64,000 bases of DNA. Origin: Litoditis marina (lineage: Eukaryota > Nematoda > Chromadorea > Rhabditida > Rhabditidae). Position numbers and translations under genes: made by a program. This document shows, piece by piece, positions 1-12,646 of this stretch (position 1 is the first letter of the stretch; the number at the start of each line of letters is the position of its first letter). The notes beneath the pieces were generated by a model. The model ran no database searches and had not been told where the DNA came from. It worked only from the letters and a program-made list of their open reading frames with translations. The stretch lies in NCBI GenBank assembly GCA_964036275.1, contig OZ038439.1:8182669-8246668 (forward strand). The letters run 5' to 3'.

Positions 1-95
1 TCATTGTACTCCTATTGTATTGTATTTGAGCCCCTCCCCCTTTAGATTAACCACCCAATATAGAACAGGGGGGGGGGGGGGGCTACTCCACGCAC

Positions 96-313
96 GGCGT
101 TTTCGCTTACAGTTATTTTTGCGATTAAATTTGTATTGAGCTCCGTCCACAAAGTTTTCGTGGCGGGACACTGTATCCCACTGCAATTTGGAATGGTCGC
201 AGCACTAATTCGCTGCGTATCGCGCTTATTTCCACGCGAATCATTTGCGGAGCGTCTCAAATCGAGGACGCGAGTTCCTTATTTAATAAAGCTGTTGTTG
301 AGAACGCCGTGAC
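96..313 (-). repeat. MITE-like repeat, inverted copy of 57204-57422
   Basis: This stretch of about 220 bp is the reverse complement, with scattered mismatches, of a block at 57204-57422. Both copies are bounded by the short inverted ends CACGGCGTTCTC and GAGAACGCCGTG, which suggests a non-autonomous DNA transposon. The bases just before it, 66-82, are a pure G run, and nothing else recognisable lies in 1-90. Confidence 0.7.
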
Positions 314-499
314 TCTCGACACGGGACGCGGCTATAGCTATTTGACTTGAGCCCGGGCACGTTTTTGAATTTGCCCTGAGTTAGAACTGAGGAAACCATA
401 TTAAAGCACACATGTCTCCCGTTATTTGGACAATTATTTATTTATATTTGGACAATACTCAATATCTCTATCAGCTAGTGTACGTAATTGTTGTTGTTT

Positions 500-720
500 C
501 GTGAAAATGGTTTCTCATTATTCAGGGTCCAGATCCAGAAAGAGTTGTGGTTGACGCGATTGCTCATAGGTAGGACGCCAACTCTCAAGTTCTATCCGCG
601 CTGAGACGTCACAATTCTTCTGTGATTCGGCTAGATGATAGTTCCGCATCGCCTAGCAAACACACTGGAGGGATCCTACCAGCTATCAGCTATAGAGGTT
701 TGTCTAGTACTTTTTACAAC
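500..720 (+). repeat. Exon-like direct repeat, copy 1
   Basis: A segment that starts with an acceptor-like TATTATTCAGGGTCCA is repeated in the same orientation at about 1845-2065, a spacing near 1.34 kb. Both copies share the pieces CGTCTAGCAAA, AGGAGGATC and TTTTTACAACAT in the same order. The acceptor suggests an ancestral exon, but the reading frames are not conserved between copies. I take it as a decayed tandem duplication of a gene fragment. Confidence 0.45.
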
Positions 721-1004
721 ATTAATTCCAGTCAGTTGACTAGATTAAAAGGGGCGCCCGGGTTTTCTCTTAACCACCAGAAACTGGCCCTTTTTGAGAA
801 TGTTGGTGTCAACACAGAGGGAAAAGTTTCTATCTGTTCAGTGGAAGTTTTAGGATTTTGAACCTTTTCTGCCCTGCATGGTATTTACAACCCCTTATCC
901 TCCTTTTGAAAAGTTACACGGCGTGCTATCTGGGATCACCCTTGTTCATAGACATTATTTTGAATTCAGTTTTTGGTGGAGCTGTATTCTATACATACGT
1001 AAAA

Positions 1005-1200
1005 AAGGTTTACATCAGGTCGAAAAAAGTGAGCATGAACAACCACAAAAAGTGAGCATATGCCATTCAAAAACACGAAAAAGTTGTAATTTTACCACGA
1101 ATCTTCAACATTACCCCAAAACGTGAGCATGCCTGGATGGCAATCGGGCCAAAGTGAGCATCAGTCAATATCAAAATAGGATAGTATTTTACGTATGATT
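1005..1200 (+). repeat. Dispersed repeat (AAAAGTGAGCAT family), copy 1
   Basis: The block contains spaced AAAAGTGAGCAT motifs, ATTACCCCAAAA and GAGCATCAGTCAA, and ends with ATTTTACGTATG. The same motifs recur in the same order at 4890-5110 and, more diverged, at 55300-55450. All three copies lie in plus orientation. There is no coding frame; it is probably a fragment of an interspersed element. Confidence 0.6.
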
Positions 1201-1840
1201 CTATAACCCCAAGAAATGCAATCAACACCCCGACATTCTCTGTAATAATCAGCCTCTTGGTGGTAGTTTTGTACGCGTGTCATAATCAAAAAGGAGAGGT
1301 GAAACGTCACAGGGAAATAAAAACTGCTAATTGACAGCAAAGTTACTGCAGTTCTACCCCGGTTTGACGATTTACCCCTGGTAGTACCGCGGTACTACCA
1401 TGGGTAAATCTGCAGTAAACCCGCAGTAACTGCGCAGTAAACCAAGTGTTTTTCTACTCGGGTTTAGTAACAAATGGACACTTTTTCATGCACGTATTAT
1501 CTTCTCATGGCCGGTAGAATGTTGAAACAAAGGGGGCCGGCCATAAGTGAAATTGTGTAGGGTTGGGGGTTGCGCGGTTAAGATTAAGCTATACATGCGC
1601 ATTGACGAGCTTTTTGCGGGAGTATCAACGTGGCGAAACTATTAAAATCCCGCCTAGGACTTCAGATAGGCAAACGACCCCCAGTAGTTGAGAGAGAACT
1701 ACTGCTCTCAAGCCCTGCAGCTTTTCAAGTTTTACCCTTCGTAGTAAGACTACTGACTATATCAAAGCCTACAGATCCCTCTGTAGGACTGTAGGTATTG
1801 TGACATTGATCATTGTCATATAACATTAATAACTATTGTT
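1201..1840. other. No gene seen
   Basis: No supported exon is visible here. A short GTAGTACCGCGGTACTAC palindrome at 1381-1398 sits among CAGTAAAC repeats, and a GGCCGGCCATAAG motif is near 1534. Confidence 0.4.
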
Positions 1841-1844
1841 ATTT

Positions 1845-2065
1845 CGTAAATATGTATAATGTATTCTATTATTCAGGGTCCAAGAAAAATTGATGGCTGA
1901 GGCGACCGCTCGTAGTTCGGATACATACCTCCACGTTGCATCGTGGACGTCGCTAGTTCGCGAATCTTCACGCACGTTCAGAAGGTTGTTCCACGTCGTC
2001 TAGCAAATGCACTAGGAGGATCACACGAGCTGTATAGGTTTGTTCTCTTCTTTTTACAACATGGT
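1845..2065 (+). repeat. Exon-like direct repeat, copy 2
   Basis: This is the partner of 500-720. It starts with the same TATTATTCAGGGTCCA acceptor-like border and runs to TTTTTACAACAT. An open frame of 61 codons crosses it, but the frame is not the one kept in copy 1, so I do not call a protein. Confidence 0.45.
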
Positions 2066-2257
2066 TGGGGTCATCGAGTTTTGCTTTCACCACAACTCAC
2101 GACATATCACTTTTCAATGATTTTATAGTCTGTTCCTGACAATAGCTGGGGCAAGAGTTTTATTTTGTTTAGTGAAAAGTTTTCGGACTACGGTGCGATA
2201 TTTACGTCAATACTCATTTTTGCCGCTGCTAATTTTTATTTCCTGTAATTTGTAACA

Positions 2258-3263
2258 TGACTTTATACTTTAATGTTAGGGAATAGGGGCGGGGGAGGTG
2301 AATTAAGTTCAAATGGAGAGGGATCCCAAGGGCCGTTTTACGAAGTTAAAACCGGGACTTATGTCAACGATGACGGGTTGGAATTTGTAGGAAACAAAAC
2401 AACAATGGGTATTAAAACTCTGTTAGAGTAATTTTGAGAGATAGAAATAAACTTACACGCTCACAGCGTGTAATTCATTCTTTTTATTTTGTAATCACCA
2501 GCCCCTTTATGGTAGTCTTGTACTCATGTCAGGAGTAAGAGTTATTTAAAAGTGGATGTAAACATTGTGTTTTGCTGATTAGAGGATTATACGGTTACTG
2601 GATAGATTTTTTGTGCTGGTACAGATCTGGTTAGGGTCCCTTCATACATTTTTAGTCCGTGACAGATGCATCGATCGAGCAAAGTATGGTTATCGATCGT
2701 TTGTGCTGTACGTAACTTACATCATCAATGATCATATTTTGCTCTGTGTATCTGCTGCAGACAAAAACGTTGTTGTTCAAGTTGTTCAGGCGGACAGAAA
2801 TTATGTGTTCTCATTCCAGGTTCAGCGACGGTTTTTGATGAGGCTCTCTACTATTTTGACCTGATCTACCGGAATCATCGCCATCGTCTATCTTCTACCC
2901 TTTGATTTAGACAGGTTTGTATTATTTTGTTCTTGTTGGCACTATGTTACTTGCACCCCCCCCCACCACTTTTTCATCGAGAGTTGAATCTCAAATCTTC
3001 TTCTAGAGAAGGTGGTAGTAACATGTATTGTGTACTTGTCGATCCCTTTTATAAACAGAAAATTGTGGGGGGGGGGGGTGACAGTAGAATCTTATAGTTA
3101 CATTCTAACAGAGTTTTAATACCCATTGTTGTTTTGTTTCCTACAAATTCCAACCCGTCATCGTTGACATAAGTCCCGGTTTTAACTTCGTAAAACGGCC
3201 TTTAGGATCCCTCTCCATTTGAACTTAATTTACCACCCCCCCCCTCCCTAACATTAAAGTCAT
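2258..3263. mobile_element. DNA element with roughly 155-bp terminal inverted repeats
   Basis: The bases at 2258-2430 reappear in reverse complement at 3095-3263. Shared landmarks are AATGTTAGGG at the outer end, GAATTAAGTTCAAATGGAGA, GACTTATGTCAACGATGACG and ATTAAAACTCTGTTAGA at the inner end. The 0.66 kb between the arms contains exon-like sequence (acceptor TTCTCATTCCAG near 2820), which is also part of the larger inverted duplication. No transposase is visible. It is either a foldback/MITE-type element or an insertion of two copies. A weaker match to one arm is at 35785-35870. Confidence 0.65.
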
Positions 3264-3659
3264 GTCGAGTCAAGTCGAGATGTTCATGGGATTTTCAAAA
3301 GTTTTGTAGAATCAGGATTTTGGTCTCGTTCAGTTAGTTGACAATTTTGAATTAAGAGCTAGTGGTAATTTCAATTGTTCAAATAATTCATTACACTTGG
3401 GGATATCCAGGGATATTGGTTTAGTGTTGACTTCACCAATCACCACTCTGGATGTCGTTTTGAGTTCTACCTACACACTGGAGAATTGTCCTGTCTCACA
3501 GCTGCTGTAGGAAGGAATTCAACCACCCCGAAGGTCGGTTTCGTTGGTTGTAGGTTGTTAGTTTGGGATGTGAGCTGGATTTTGTAAATGATTCAGGAAA
3601 ACCTTTTTGTAATGGGTCACTTGGCACACTTCTATAAGCTCTCCAGTCTAGTTTCGGGT

Positions 3660-3930
3660 TTTTTTTTTAAACCGGTCACTCAGGGAGGCTATGCGCATAC
3701 TACTGCCCTTCCCCTTACCGTTGGAATACGCGTATTGACCATATATGCCTCAGAGTTGTGACTTTCTCAAACAGGGGGGTTTTGCCCTCCCCCTCAGCCG
3801 TTATAAGGGGGTTTTGCCCTTAATTTTGAGGGGTTTTGCCCTTAATTTAGAAAATCGCTAAATCAGACACTTTTTGAGGGGGGGGGGGGTTTGCCCAAAT
3901 CTTCGGACCAAAAACAGGGGGTTTTTTCTC
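3660..3930. repeat. G-rich short tandem repeats
   Basis: The motif AGGGGTTTTGCCCTTAATTT is repeated with variation, mixed with long G runs around 3877-3886 and 3917-3921. It is low-complexity and could form G-quadruplexes on the plus strand. It has no coding potential. Confidence 0.6.
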
Positions 3931-4549
3931 AAAACGCTGAGCATTTAGGGTATGGTATAGTCGTTTCCATTCTTACTGAGACTCCTACAGTAGGGTTTTG
4001 AAACTTCCAAGCCGTTTTGCTCACTCACTTTGGATCGGAGAAGTTGAGGATTTTCGTATCTCATTCTCCTTCTCTGGTACAGTAAATATACGAGAGAATT
4101 TTCCATGAACTACATTTTCAGCTTCATAACAGCCTTCGGAAAGTTTGTAAGGTTACTGTAGGAGTCTCAGTAGGAATGGTGTGAACTATATTGACGAGAG
4201 TGCGGTTTGAGTTTCTGCTGCAAAGGTTTGTACGGGGGTTACGTGCGTCCGGGTCTCAGAAGTCGAATGAGTTAATAGTCTCGTTACAATCTGGGTGGTC
4301 CTATTTCCGGTGTGTAGAATGGTCACCCACCAACCGAGTGGTTAGCATAACAGATTTATTGGTCTGGGTAGTTATAGCTAGAAAAGGAGAACATAAATTT
4401 CCATTGTTTCAACTTCTTCCCGAACCAAATCCAAACCGATTTTTTCCGAGGCCAGTTAGTTCGTGCTAGAACCGAACCAATTCAAGCAATTGATGCTGAA
4501 AATGGTCGACCTCGTAATGTTTTAAAGTCTGGTTTGGTTTAATGTCAAT

Positions 4550-4885
4550 ATGAGTACGAAAACGGTTCGCTTTTTCACCAAACCAACTGGTTCGGTTATG
4601 GTTCGGGAAGAAGTTCGCCTCACCAATGAGCCGCCTAAAGAAGGTTACCTATCAGTTTCTTTCTCACTAAATACAACCCTTTTACAGAATCGTTTTTTGT
4701 ACCCGGTTGCCCATTCTCCCCTGCCCTCCATGGATACCGTACTCCCTCCCTTTTCTATGTCACTCGAGGTCTCACCACGATTGAGGAGTACTGTAGCTGC
4801 TCGCGGAGCAGAGGTGAGAAACCTCTTATCGTGTGCATCTTTAAACTACGACAACGAGAACATAGTTCACGATGAGCTTGTTTAG
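4550..4885 (+). other. Open frame inside the duplicated block, strand uncertain
   Basis: A 111-codon open frame starts at ATG 4550. Its middle part (MDTVLPPFSMSLEVSPRL) resembles a peptide from the reverse strand of 35450-35600. The opposite strand of the same block is also open in both copies and there preserves NRGETSS and GSTVS. Both strands staying open across two diverged copies makes it impossible to say from sequence alone which strand, if either, was coding. No family is recognised. Confidence 0.25.
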
Positions 4886-4889
4886 AAAC

Positions 4890-5110
4890 CCGATAGCAGA
4901 TGTGAAAACGGTTCACATCAGATCGAAAAAAATGAGCATGAGCATCCCCAAAAAGTAGGCATGTCATCGAAAAACAATTTTTTTGAAATTCCACCAAGAA
5001 TCTGTAACATTACCCCAAAAAGTGAGCGTGCCCCGGTCAAAATCGGGCAAAAGGGAGCATCAGTCGAAATCAAAATAAGGTGATATTTTACTTATGCCCG
5101 ATAGCAAGCG
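4890..5110 (+). repeat. Dispersed repeat (AAAAGTGAGCAT family), copy 2
   Basis: It matches 1005-1200 in the same orientation, with CACCAAGAATCTGTAACATT and the GAGCATCAGTCGAAATCAAA motif in the same order. It is noncoding. Confidence 0.6.
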
Positions 5111-7135
5111 TTTATTTTCTATGAATCTCTAATAAGAATCGGTTTGCCTAGTTTGGTGTCTGTATTCATTGCATGTTATTTCAGTTGTCTGATTGGCTGT
5201 CCACCACCATTCCCTGTTATCGGGCGGGTGGCAGGAGTAGCTGAATGAGAGACTCGGTCGGAGCTGAATCGACCTCTGCACCTGGGAGCAACTACACATG
5301 CATCATATCCAGAGGTAATAGTTAAAGGCGAAATAGTGATTATTTAGGTTAGAGATGGGATATGCCGGCTGACTGACTTCCCTAAATGACTAAGTGATGG
5401 TTGACTTCTCTAAATTCATTGATTTTCTGTAAAATTGAAGCAATCTTCTGGTTATGTCTTGCACTTTGTCATTCTACAGTAATTTAAGTTTCAAATTAAA
5501 CTTGGTTTCTTTCTAGTTTAGTACGGTGCAACTGGGTTCTGAAAATATTTGGTGTTTGGTCCTAGTTGACTATTCATAACCAAAATCATGTGTGTTTCGT
5601 GTGTGTTTCGAAGATTCGAAGCATTGTAATCATGAGAAAGTTCCTTGTAAAGTCGGGTTTTTGTTCAGCCCAACTCTTTGTTTTTCTAGGGAGATATGAT
5701 TGGACTGAATGCTGTCGGCTGTCGCTAAGACAGAGGAAACTTGCCACCCCACAAAAATAGGATGCCGTTCCAAGGTAGTTGTTGTATGCTAATTCGTTTC
5801 ACCGTTTGTTGTAAAGGAAAATCGAATTTTTCATTTTTGGATTTATGGGGAAAATAGCATAATCTATTTTCTTTTCTAGAATGTATCTTTTAACGAAAAT
5901 ATACTTCTTCTTGGCTTGATGGACCTAAATTTGGTCTTTCCAGACTGGGACAATGAATGATGTGACAACTGCGTGGCGCGTCTATGGAATCTCCAGACGA
6001 GGAATAACTACTGTAAGTGTTCTGTTGAACTACAACTCAACGGATTATCACGAATGTTATACAGGAATTATACGTTCTGCGCTGCCAAATTTGGTGGCAT
6101 TACGCAAAGCATGTCTTTCGTACTGCCACGTCTAGCAGTGATACAATAATCAATGTTCGTGTTTCGCAGTTCTCTAGTAGCCGGTGCTCACACAATTCCC
6201 AGTCATTTTTGTGCTGCTTCGACAGAAAAGTGTGTAGGCAGGAGAGACGCGGACTGCCTGTCTGCCACATCATTGACCTTCAATCTCTCGCTTGTATAGC
6301 TGGTCAGTAGCAGAAGGTTGGCGCCTATGTTTCCGAGTTTCCGATTTGGCAGTATTTGGCCGTGCCCAGTGCATTGGACTCAGAAACACCAACTTTTTGT
6401 AACGGGCCAACTACGGAACCGAGAAAGCGTGCAGGTCAGAGAGGCCGCAGACAGACGTAGTCTCTCTGACACTACAAAAGTGGCTGGCAATTGTTGTGTA
6501 TGCTTGGAAACGAAAATGTTAATTTGACCGTGTAATCTTTCGAAGTGGCGGTATAAACAAACAATGTGAATGGCACTGAAATATATTTTGAAATTTCAGA
6601 CTGCTTCACCATCTTCAAACCGAACGAATGAAATGGAAAAAGAATATTGGAATCTTCACTTCTACATTTGTTTTGATCTGATATTTTTGTGTATGTTGGT
6701 CGTATTAATTTTCGGTTTCTTCTCGAAAAACGTGGCGCCGCGTATTTCGAGATTTAGCCCAGGTCATACGAATTATGTTGTTGACACCGATACGTGCAGC
6801 GCTTCGCGCCGCGCGTACTTATGAGCCCTAAATGGGGAAAAATTGGTCTGGCCAGGACTCACAGTCAAAATGTTTCCATGTGTTACAAGAAGATATTATA
6901 TTGTGTTCTTTGTGGAAGGCATTCCTTATAAGCCCTTCTGGTTCATTCACTGGTATTACGAAACTGGTATTGTAGTAGGAAAGTGTGAAGTATCTAACGT
7001 ATTTCATGCTACTTTATTGCATACAAGTTTGTTAACCGTGATTTAAAAATATGCCCAGCGCTTCGTGCTGTGTATAATGTGTGAGTTCTGGTCAGAAATG
7101 TGAAGTGCGGTTGAATTATACTATTTACACCCATA

Positions 7136-7890
7136 CGAGTTATGAGAGTATTACGTACATTTTGTACGTCGTGCTTTTGTGCTGTGTACGCGTGTGACTA
7201 ATATATTTCAACTAGTATGCACGGTATTTTGTGCTCTGTACGTTATACTACGGAGCACGACGTACGTTTTCTGCTCAGGAAATCAGTGCAAAGGCAGTTT
7301 TTGTAAGCCCTTCTGGTTAAATTATGTTATTTACACTACTTCCCGTTATAAGGGTGTCACGTACGTTTTGTGCGTCATGCTTTTATGCTGTACATGGGTG
7401 TAACTAATATATGTCAACTAGTATGCACGGTATTTTGTGCTCTGTACGTTATACTACGGAGCACGACGTACGCTTTCTGTTCAGAAAAGAAGTGCAGGGG
7501 CAGTTTTTGTAAGCCCTTCTGGTTAAATTATGTTATTTACACTACTTCCCGTTATAAGGGTGTCACGTACGTTTTGTGCGTCATGCTTTTATGCTGTGAA
7601 TGGGTGTAAATACTATATTTCAACTAGTATGCACGGTATTTTGTGCTCTGTACGTTTTACTACGGAGCACGACGTACGTTTTCTGTCCAGAAAAGCAGTG
7701 CAGAGGCAGTTTTTGTAAGCCCTTCTGGTTAAATTATGTTATTTACACTCCTTCGCGTTATAAGGGTGTCACGTAAAATGCGTACGTTCTCTTTTATGCG
7801 GTGTACGGGTGAAAATACGGTAATTCAACTGGTGTGCACGGTATTTTGTGTTCTGTACGTTCTACTATAGAGCACGTACTACTATAGAGT
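7136..7890. repeat. Tandem repeat, about 206-bp period
   Basis: The motif CTAGTATGCACGGTATTTTG recurs at about 7212, 7417 and 7623, with a fourth variant near 7830. Each unit also carries TACGGAGCACGACGTACG and AGCCCTTCTGGTTAAATTAT. The frames in each unit read through for 62-79 codons only because the repeat length is nearly a multiple of three. The tail at 7866-7910 degenerates into ACTATAGAGC repeats. Related single units lie inverted at 31920-32180. Confidence 0.8.
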
Positions 7891-9245
7891 ACTATAGAGC
7901 ACTATAGAGCCATAATGTAACTGGTCTGGAAGGGCTTATAACTAGACGCCTTCTGTTGGCGACCTATCCGTAACAAATATAACCTTATTTTTCAACAATA
8001 CACCAAAACCACCGCTGCAAGTTTAATCACGTTGGTTAGCGACTATTTGTGTGAGATTGGTTCAGGAAAATGATGATTGGTTGTACTAAACCGCCTTTCT
8101 TCGACTATGACCAACACCGTCTTGTGTTAATTGGTGAATATAACAGTACATCAGTTAACACAGAACAAAACAAGTGCTACCGTACCTCTAAGGCTGTTAT
8201 CGGCTGACAGAAGGATAACGGTATGGATAAAGGTTTTGTTTTCAATCAGATTGCACTGATCTGCCAGAGAAAAAAATACGCAAGTTCGGTTACTTGCTGT
8301 AACAAATATAACACTGTATCTGATTTACTTGTCAATATGTGGATAGATGTAACTATTTCTACTCTTTTCATGAATATAGATATCACATGGACGAGGGTAG
8401 TCTGGCTGAGCACCTTTTCCCCTTTTCTTCTTCTTTTTCTTCTACCGTAGTCCTCCACGACGATCTAGAAAAGACTATATGAGGACTCGATGGGAATGGG
8501 TCACATGAACATGCCCTATACCTATAAAAGCGTACAAAGAACTGTTTTGTTGGATGTTTTTGTAGCTTGATCTCAGTACAAGAAAAAGATAATGTAGCGT
8601 TGCAGATGTGATAAATGCTTATAAATACACTTCGTCATATCATATCAAGATGTTTAGTAACCAAAACACCAAGTGCAGTCGCTTCACAGGCTCGATTATC
8701 AGGATCAAAATTTAATTCTTAATGAATCACCTTCTCTGGTCGCCACATCAGAACTTCATCGGAATCATCGGCTGCTTCCCGAAACGAAATGGTACCACAA
8801 CGGTACTTCGTGAACGTTAACTTGCTCCTGATCATTATGGTACAACCCTCCTCATCTCTCTCTCTCTAGGAAGGAAGCCTTTGACCTACATCATCTCTTG
8901 GTCTTTCGTATCAGACAACTGCCGCCCCTCTCTATCCCCCTCTCTATCCTCACTTTCTCAGCCAATATTTTTTCTCTCCCAAGTATCCTCTCCAACTGAG
9001 CAAAGTTCAAATTATCCTTGACAAGTCTGTGAAAACATTCTTTCTCGTTCAAATAGTATGACCCCGACGACTTGAACCCATTGAAGATAGTCGAACACCT
9101 TCAGAGAAGCTATACCAGCGAAAACGACGTCCAGAACCGAATTGATCTCGTCGTTAATGTCTCCAGAAATGTTTCATATGTCCGCAACCTCGAACACAGA
9201 AGAATTTAGAACCCGAGCTAACTCCGAATTCCATACCGCCCAAAA

Positions 9246-10180
9246 AAGAGAAGAAACTAGTTTACCATCCACCCACCCACCCAAACTAGTAAAAAGGTAA
9301 GAATACAGGACTCCGCTATATAAAGAGTCGGTATAAATAATAGGAATAGAAAAAAAACTAGTTTACCACCCACCCACCCACCCAAACTAGTAAAAAAGGT
9401 AAGAATATAAGAGTCCGCTCATAAAGAGTAGGTATAAAGAATAGGAATAGAGAACAAACTAGTTTACCATCCACCCACCCACCCACCCAAACTAGAAAAA
9501 AAGGTAAGCATATAGATAGGACTCCGCTCATAAAGAGTAGGTATAAATAAGAGGAATAGAGAAAAAACTAGTTTACCACCCTCCCACCCACCCACCCAAA
9601 TTAGTAAAAAAGGAAGAATATAGGACTCCGTTCATTGAGAGTAGGTATAAAGAATAGGAATAGAGAAAACTAGTTTACCACCCACCCACCCACCCAAACT
9701 AGTAAAAAGGGTAAGATTATAGGACTCCGCTCATAAAGAGTCGGTATAAAGAATAGGAATAGAAAAAAAAACTAGTTTACCACCCACCCACCCACCCAAA
9801 CTAGAAAAAAAGGTAAGCATATAGATAGGACTCCGCTCATAAAGAGTAGGTATAAATAAGAGGAATAGAGAAAAAACTAGTTTACCACCCTCCCACCCAC
9901 CCACCCAAATTAGTAAAAAAGTAAGAATATAGGACTCCGCTCATTGAGAGTAGGTATAAAGAATAGGAATAGAGAAAACTAGTTTACCACCCACCCACCC
10001 ACCCAAATTAGTAAGAAAATAAGAATATAGGACTCCGCTCATTAAGAGTAGGTATAAATAATAGGAATAGAGAAAAAACTAGTTTACCACCCACCCACCC
10101 ACCCAAACTAGTAAAAAAAGGTAAGATTATAGGACTCCGCTCATTAAGAGTAGGTATAAAACAAATAACAAAAGTTTCCC
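9246..10180. repeat. Minisatellite, about nine units of 95-114 bp
   Basis: Units begin with AACTAGTTTACCACCCACCC at about 9255, 9358, 9453, 9567, 9667, 9768, 9876, 9977 and 10077. Each unit contains a CCCA-rich run between two ACTAGT sites and continues through AGGACTCCGCTCATAAAGAG to AATAGGAATAGAG. The two ACTAGTTT/AAACTAGT borders form a small inverted repeat around the C-rich run. No coding potential. Confidence 0.9.
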
Positions 10181-10990
10181 ACCCACCCACCCTACCAACA
10201 ATAACAATTAACGATTATAACAACAACAATTAAAAACTAACAGCTAAACTAAACAATTATTCCCCCACGCAAAATTAACAAATCGTTCTACTTTCTATGG
10301 AAAGAGGTAACAAATAACGCGCTCTCATTCAAAATGAGCTGCGAGAAACTACTGCACCTACTTCCACTCAAACGTTGAAGCAAAATGAAGAATAAAACAG
10401 CTAACAAACGGTTCCCACCCACCCACCCTTCAACAATAACAAATAACAATTATAACAATAATTAACAATTAACTTAACATTAACTCAACAACCCAAACTA
10501 AAACTAAAAAACTCAAACTCAAACCAAAAATTAACCCACCAAAAACAAACTAAACTCAACCCCAAACTCGAAAACCCAAAACCAACCAAAAACGAATTTA
10601 AACTCAAACCCAAACTCTAACTATAAACCGATAACAAAAACGCGCTCTAATTCAACATTAGCAATGAGCTGTGTGCAAAAAACTGCACCAACTTCAACTC
10701 GAAAATTGCAACAGAAAAAGAAAAGAGACAAACAAATAACAAACGTTTCCCATCAACAATAACATATAAACTCAACAATTTCTCCCCCCATCCGCGAAAA
10801 TAGCGAAACTTTCTACTTTCTATAGAAAGTGATAACTAAAAAACGCGAAAAAGCCAGAAACGTAACAACTAGTAACAGAAAATCAACAAGTAATCTCTAG
10901 AAAACACTTTTTATCAAATTTCTCAAACTACAACCTACAAACTGAACGGAAGAATCGGAAATTAAGAACGTTCGAAAAACTCATGAGGAG
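10181..10990. repeat. AC-rich low-complexity tract
   Basis: The tract is dominated by AACAA, CCAACC and ACCCAAACT words with a few CCCACCCACCC remnants of the neighbouring minisatellite near 10170-10190 and 10417-10430. A segment around AAATAACGCGCTCTCATTCA (10312) recurs near 10633 as a degraded direct repeat. No supported gene. Confidence 0.6.
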
Positions 10991-11329
10991 AAACTAATTT
11001 TCCTCAGTTCAAGTAGCCTTCTACTTAAAAAAAGAATCGAGCACCAAATTGAAGAACACAGGAGGAGAGCGTATAAACTAAACTAAATGTGTCGAATCGA
11101 TCATAATACGTTATTTTACTGAAAAAAGTCTCCGCCGTATTCTTAAACCTGTGCTTCCATACAATCCCACCTGACGAAGAACATAGGTTCATATGGCATA
11201 CTTCCAACTTCGGCAGCGAATCGTAAACGAAACACCATCTCGGACCGGGCAGGAAACGGGCAGGGAACGGACAAGGAACGGCCCGGAGACCTCATCAGCA
11301 GGAACCACTTCTGGACACCATGGCCGGAC

Positions 11330-11760
11330 AGATACAACACCGCTTTTCACCCAAAGCGATGTTTTTTGTATTCACTTTTTGTGATACAAAAATATTTCAG
11401 TGACCGTTTTTGGTCAGAATAGCAAGGCAAAATAAGGCGAAAGAATCACGGCTTTTCTTTCATCATCTTCCGAAAGGAAAGCAATGAAATCTATGGAAGG
11501 CTTTTTGTAGTCATTTTCTGTGACACAAAAATGTTTTTGACTGTTTTAACCGAATATCCGATGCAAAAAAAGAAAGCGAAAAACACCGCTTTTCACCCAA
11601 AGCGATGTTTTGAGTTTTTCGAGTGAACATAGTTCGTCCACGCGAGAAACGAGGGTGGAAAGCTTGGCAGTTCGTAGCTACCTTTTTTCTTTCTTCTTTT
11701 GGTGAAAGCTGGGTGATTCGTAGCCACCTTTTTTCTTTCGTGTTATTTTTTTTACAATAA
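11330..11760. repeat. Direct repeat of about 245-bp period
   Basis: The string CACCGCTTTTCACCCAAAGC occurs at 11338 and again at 11584, each followed by GATGTTTT. The TGTGATACAAAAAT and TGTGACACAAAAAT words recur with the same spacing. No coding content is supported. Confidence 0.55.
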
Positions 11761-12646
11761 ATAATAAATAATACACAGGAAGGCGTTGGCAATGGCGGAA
11801 TGGCGATTCGAGCGGGAGAGACTGAAATAACAATCGTTAAATAATAGTATCGATTGGTATCCTGTTAGTCAACAGCGCGAAATAGTATGAAAAACTAAAG
11901 ACAGTGAGTTTTCGGGGAGTCAAATTGCAATGTTGTACGCTGACACGGAAATAGGAAAAAGTGTTGGACAATAGTTGGGAATAGCTATAGCAGAAAACTC
12001 GCACAAATGGTTGTGGAACTAACCTTGTAGAGATAGGAATTCGGTGACTTTGATTCCAATTGTTTGAGTTTCGTCCCAGTCTATAGTATTGTTTCCGCGC
12101 TATATAGTGAAGATCCAACTTCAATGAAGTTTCCAGTAGAAGTGCCATGCCATACGAGCCCTGAATTCAAATGAATAATATTATACATTTGACTATTCAT
12201 ATCCATGCAGAAAAGATATAAACTACAGTTTAATTCGTGAAACACATATTGTGAAAACTTACATAATCCAACAAATCAGTTACAAATCCTTGGGAAGAGT
12301 TGCAATAATCAGCTCTCTTGTCGCAGAACAATACGTGGTACGTAGTCACTACTCTCTTCCATGATTGAAGAACATTCTGTAAAGGGATTGAGTAAATAAT
12401 GGTATTCACAGTGAATATTATTGGTTACAGTATATCTGCATGTTTTTAGTCTTTGCAGAGATCAAAGTATACAGGTTACTGTACTAGCTCTCAGCCGCTG
12501 TACAGATCAAACTACAACAAAACATACTAATACTACGTATAACTTAATCATTTTTTATTCAATTCTTTATTTGAATGACTAGGTTTGGTAAAAAGCCGGT
12601 GATCTAATACAACTATATCAAAACAAAAACTGAATAAAACTCACAT

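Larger units (their letters stand above)
2600..8400 (+). repeat. Arm A of a large diverged inverted duplication
   Basis: Colinear matches in reverse complement link this region to 31480-36460: 2613-2850 with 36340-36460, 4295-4330 with 35719-35750, 4640-4800 with 35450-35600, 5200-5340 with 33780-33890, 5775-6080 with 33090-33400, 7930-8090 with 31780-31850, and 8105-8380 with 31480-31700. Identity is patchy and each arm has private insertions. Several matched blocks end at splice-like borders, for example CCAGAG|GTAATAG at 5315 and ACTACT|GTAAGT at 6010. This suggests a duplicated gene or a large transposon rather than chance similarity. Confidence 0.6.

Noticed and set aside
5943..6135. Intact gene around the MNDVTTAWRV frame
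   Set aside because: A splice-like border ends it at 6009 and the inverted copy near 33170-33250 breaks the frame; more likely an exon relic in the duplication.
7179..7718. Three overlapping similar ORFs (62-79 codons)
   Set aside because: They are reading frames through a roughly 206-bp tandem repeat, not a gene family.
11511..12148. ORFs of 93 and 103 codons on the minus strand
   Set aside because: Lys/Phe/Ser-rich AT-driven frames without splice sites; the first overlaps a direct repeat.
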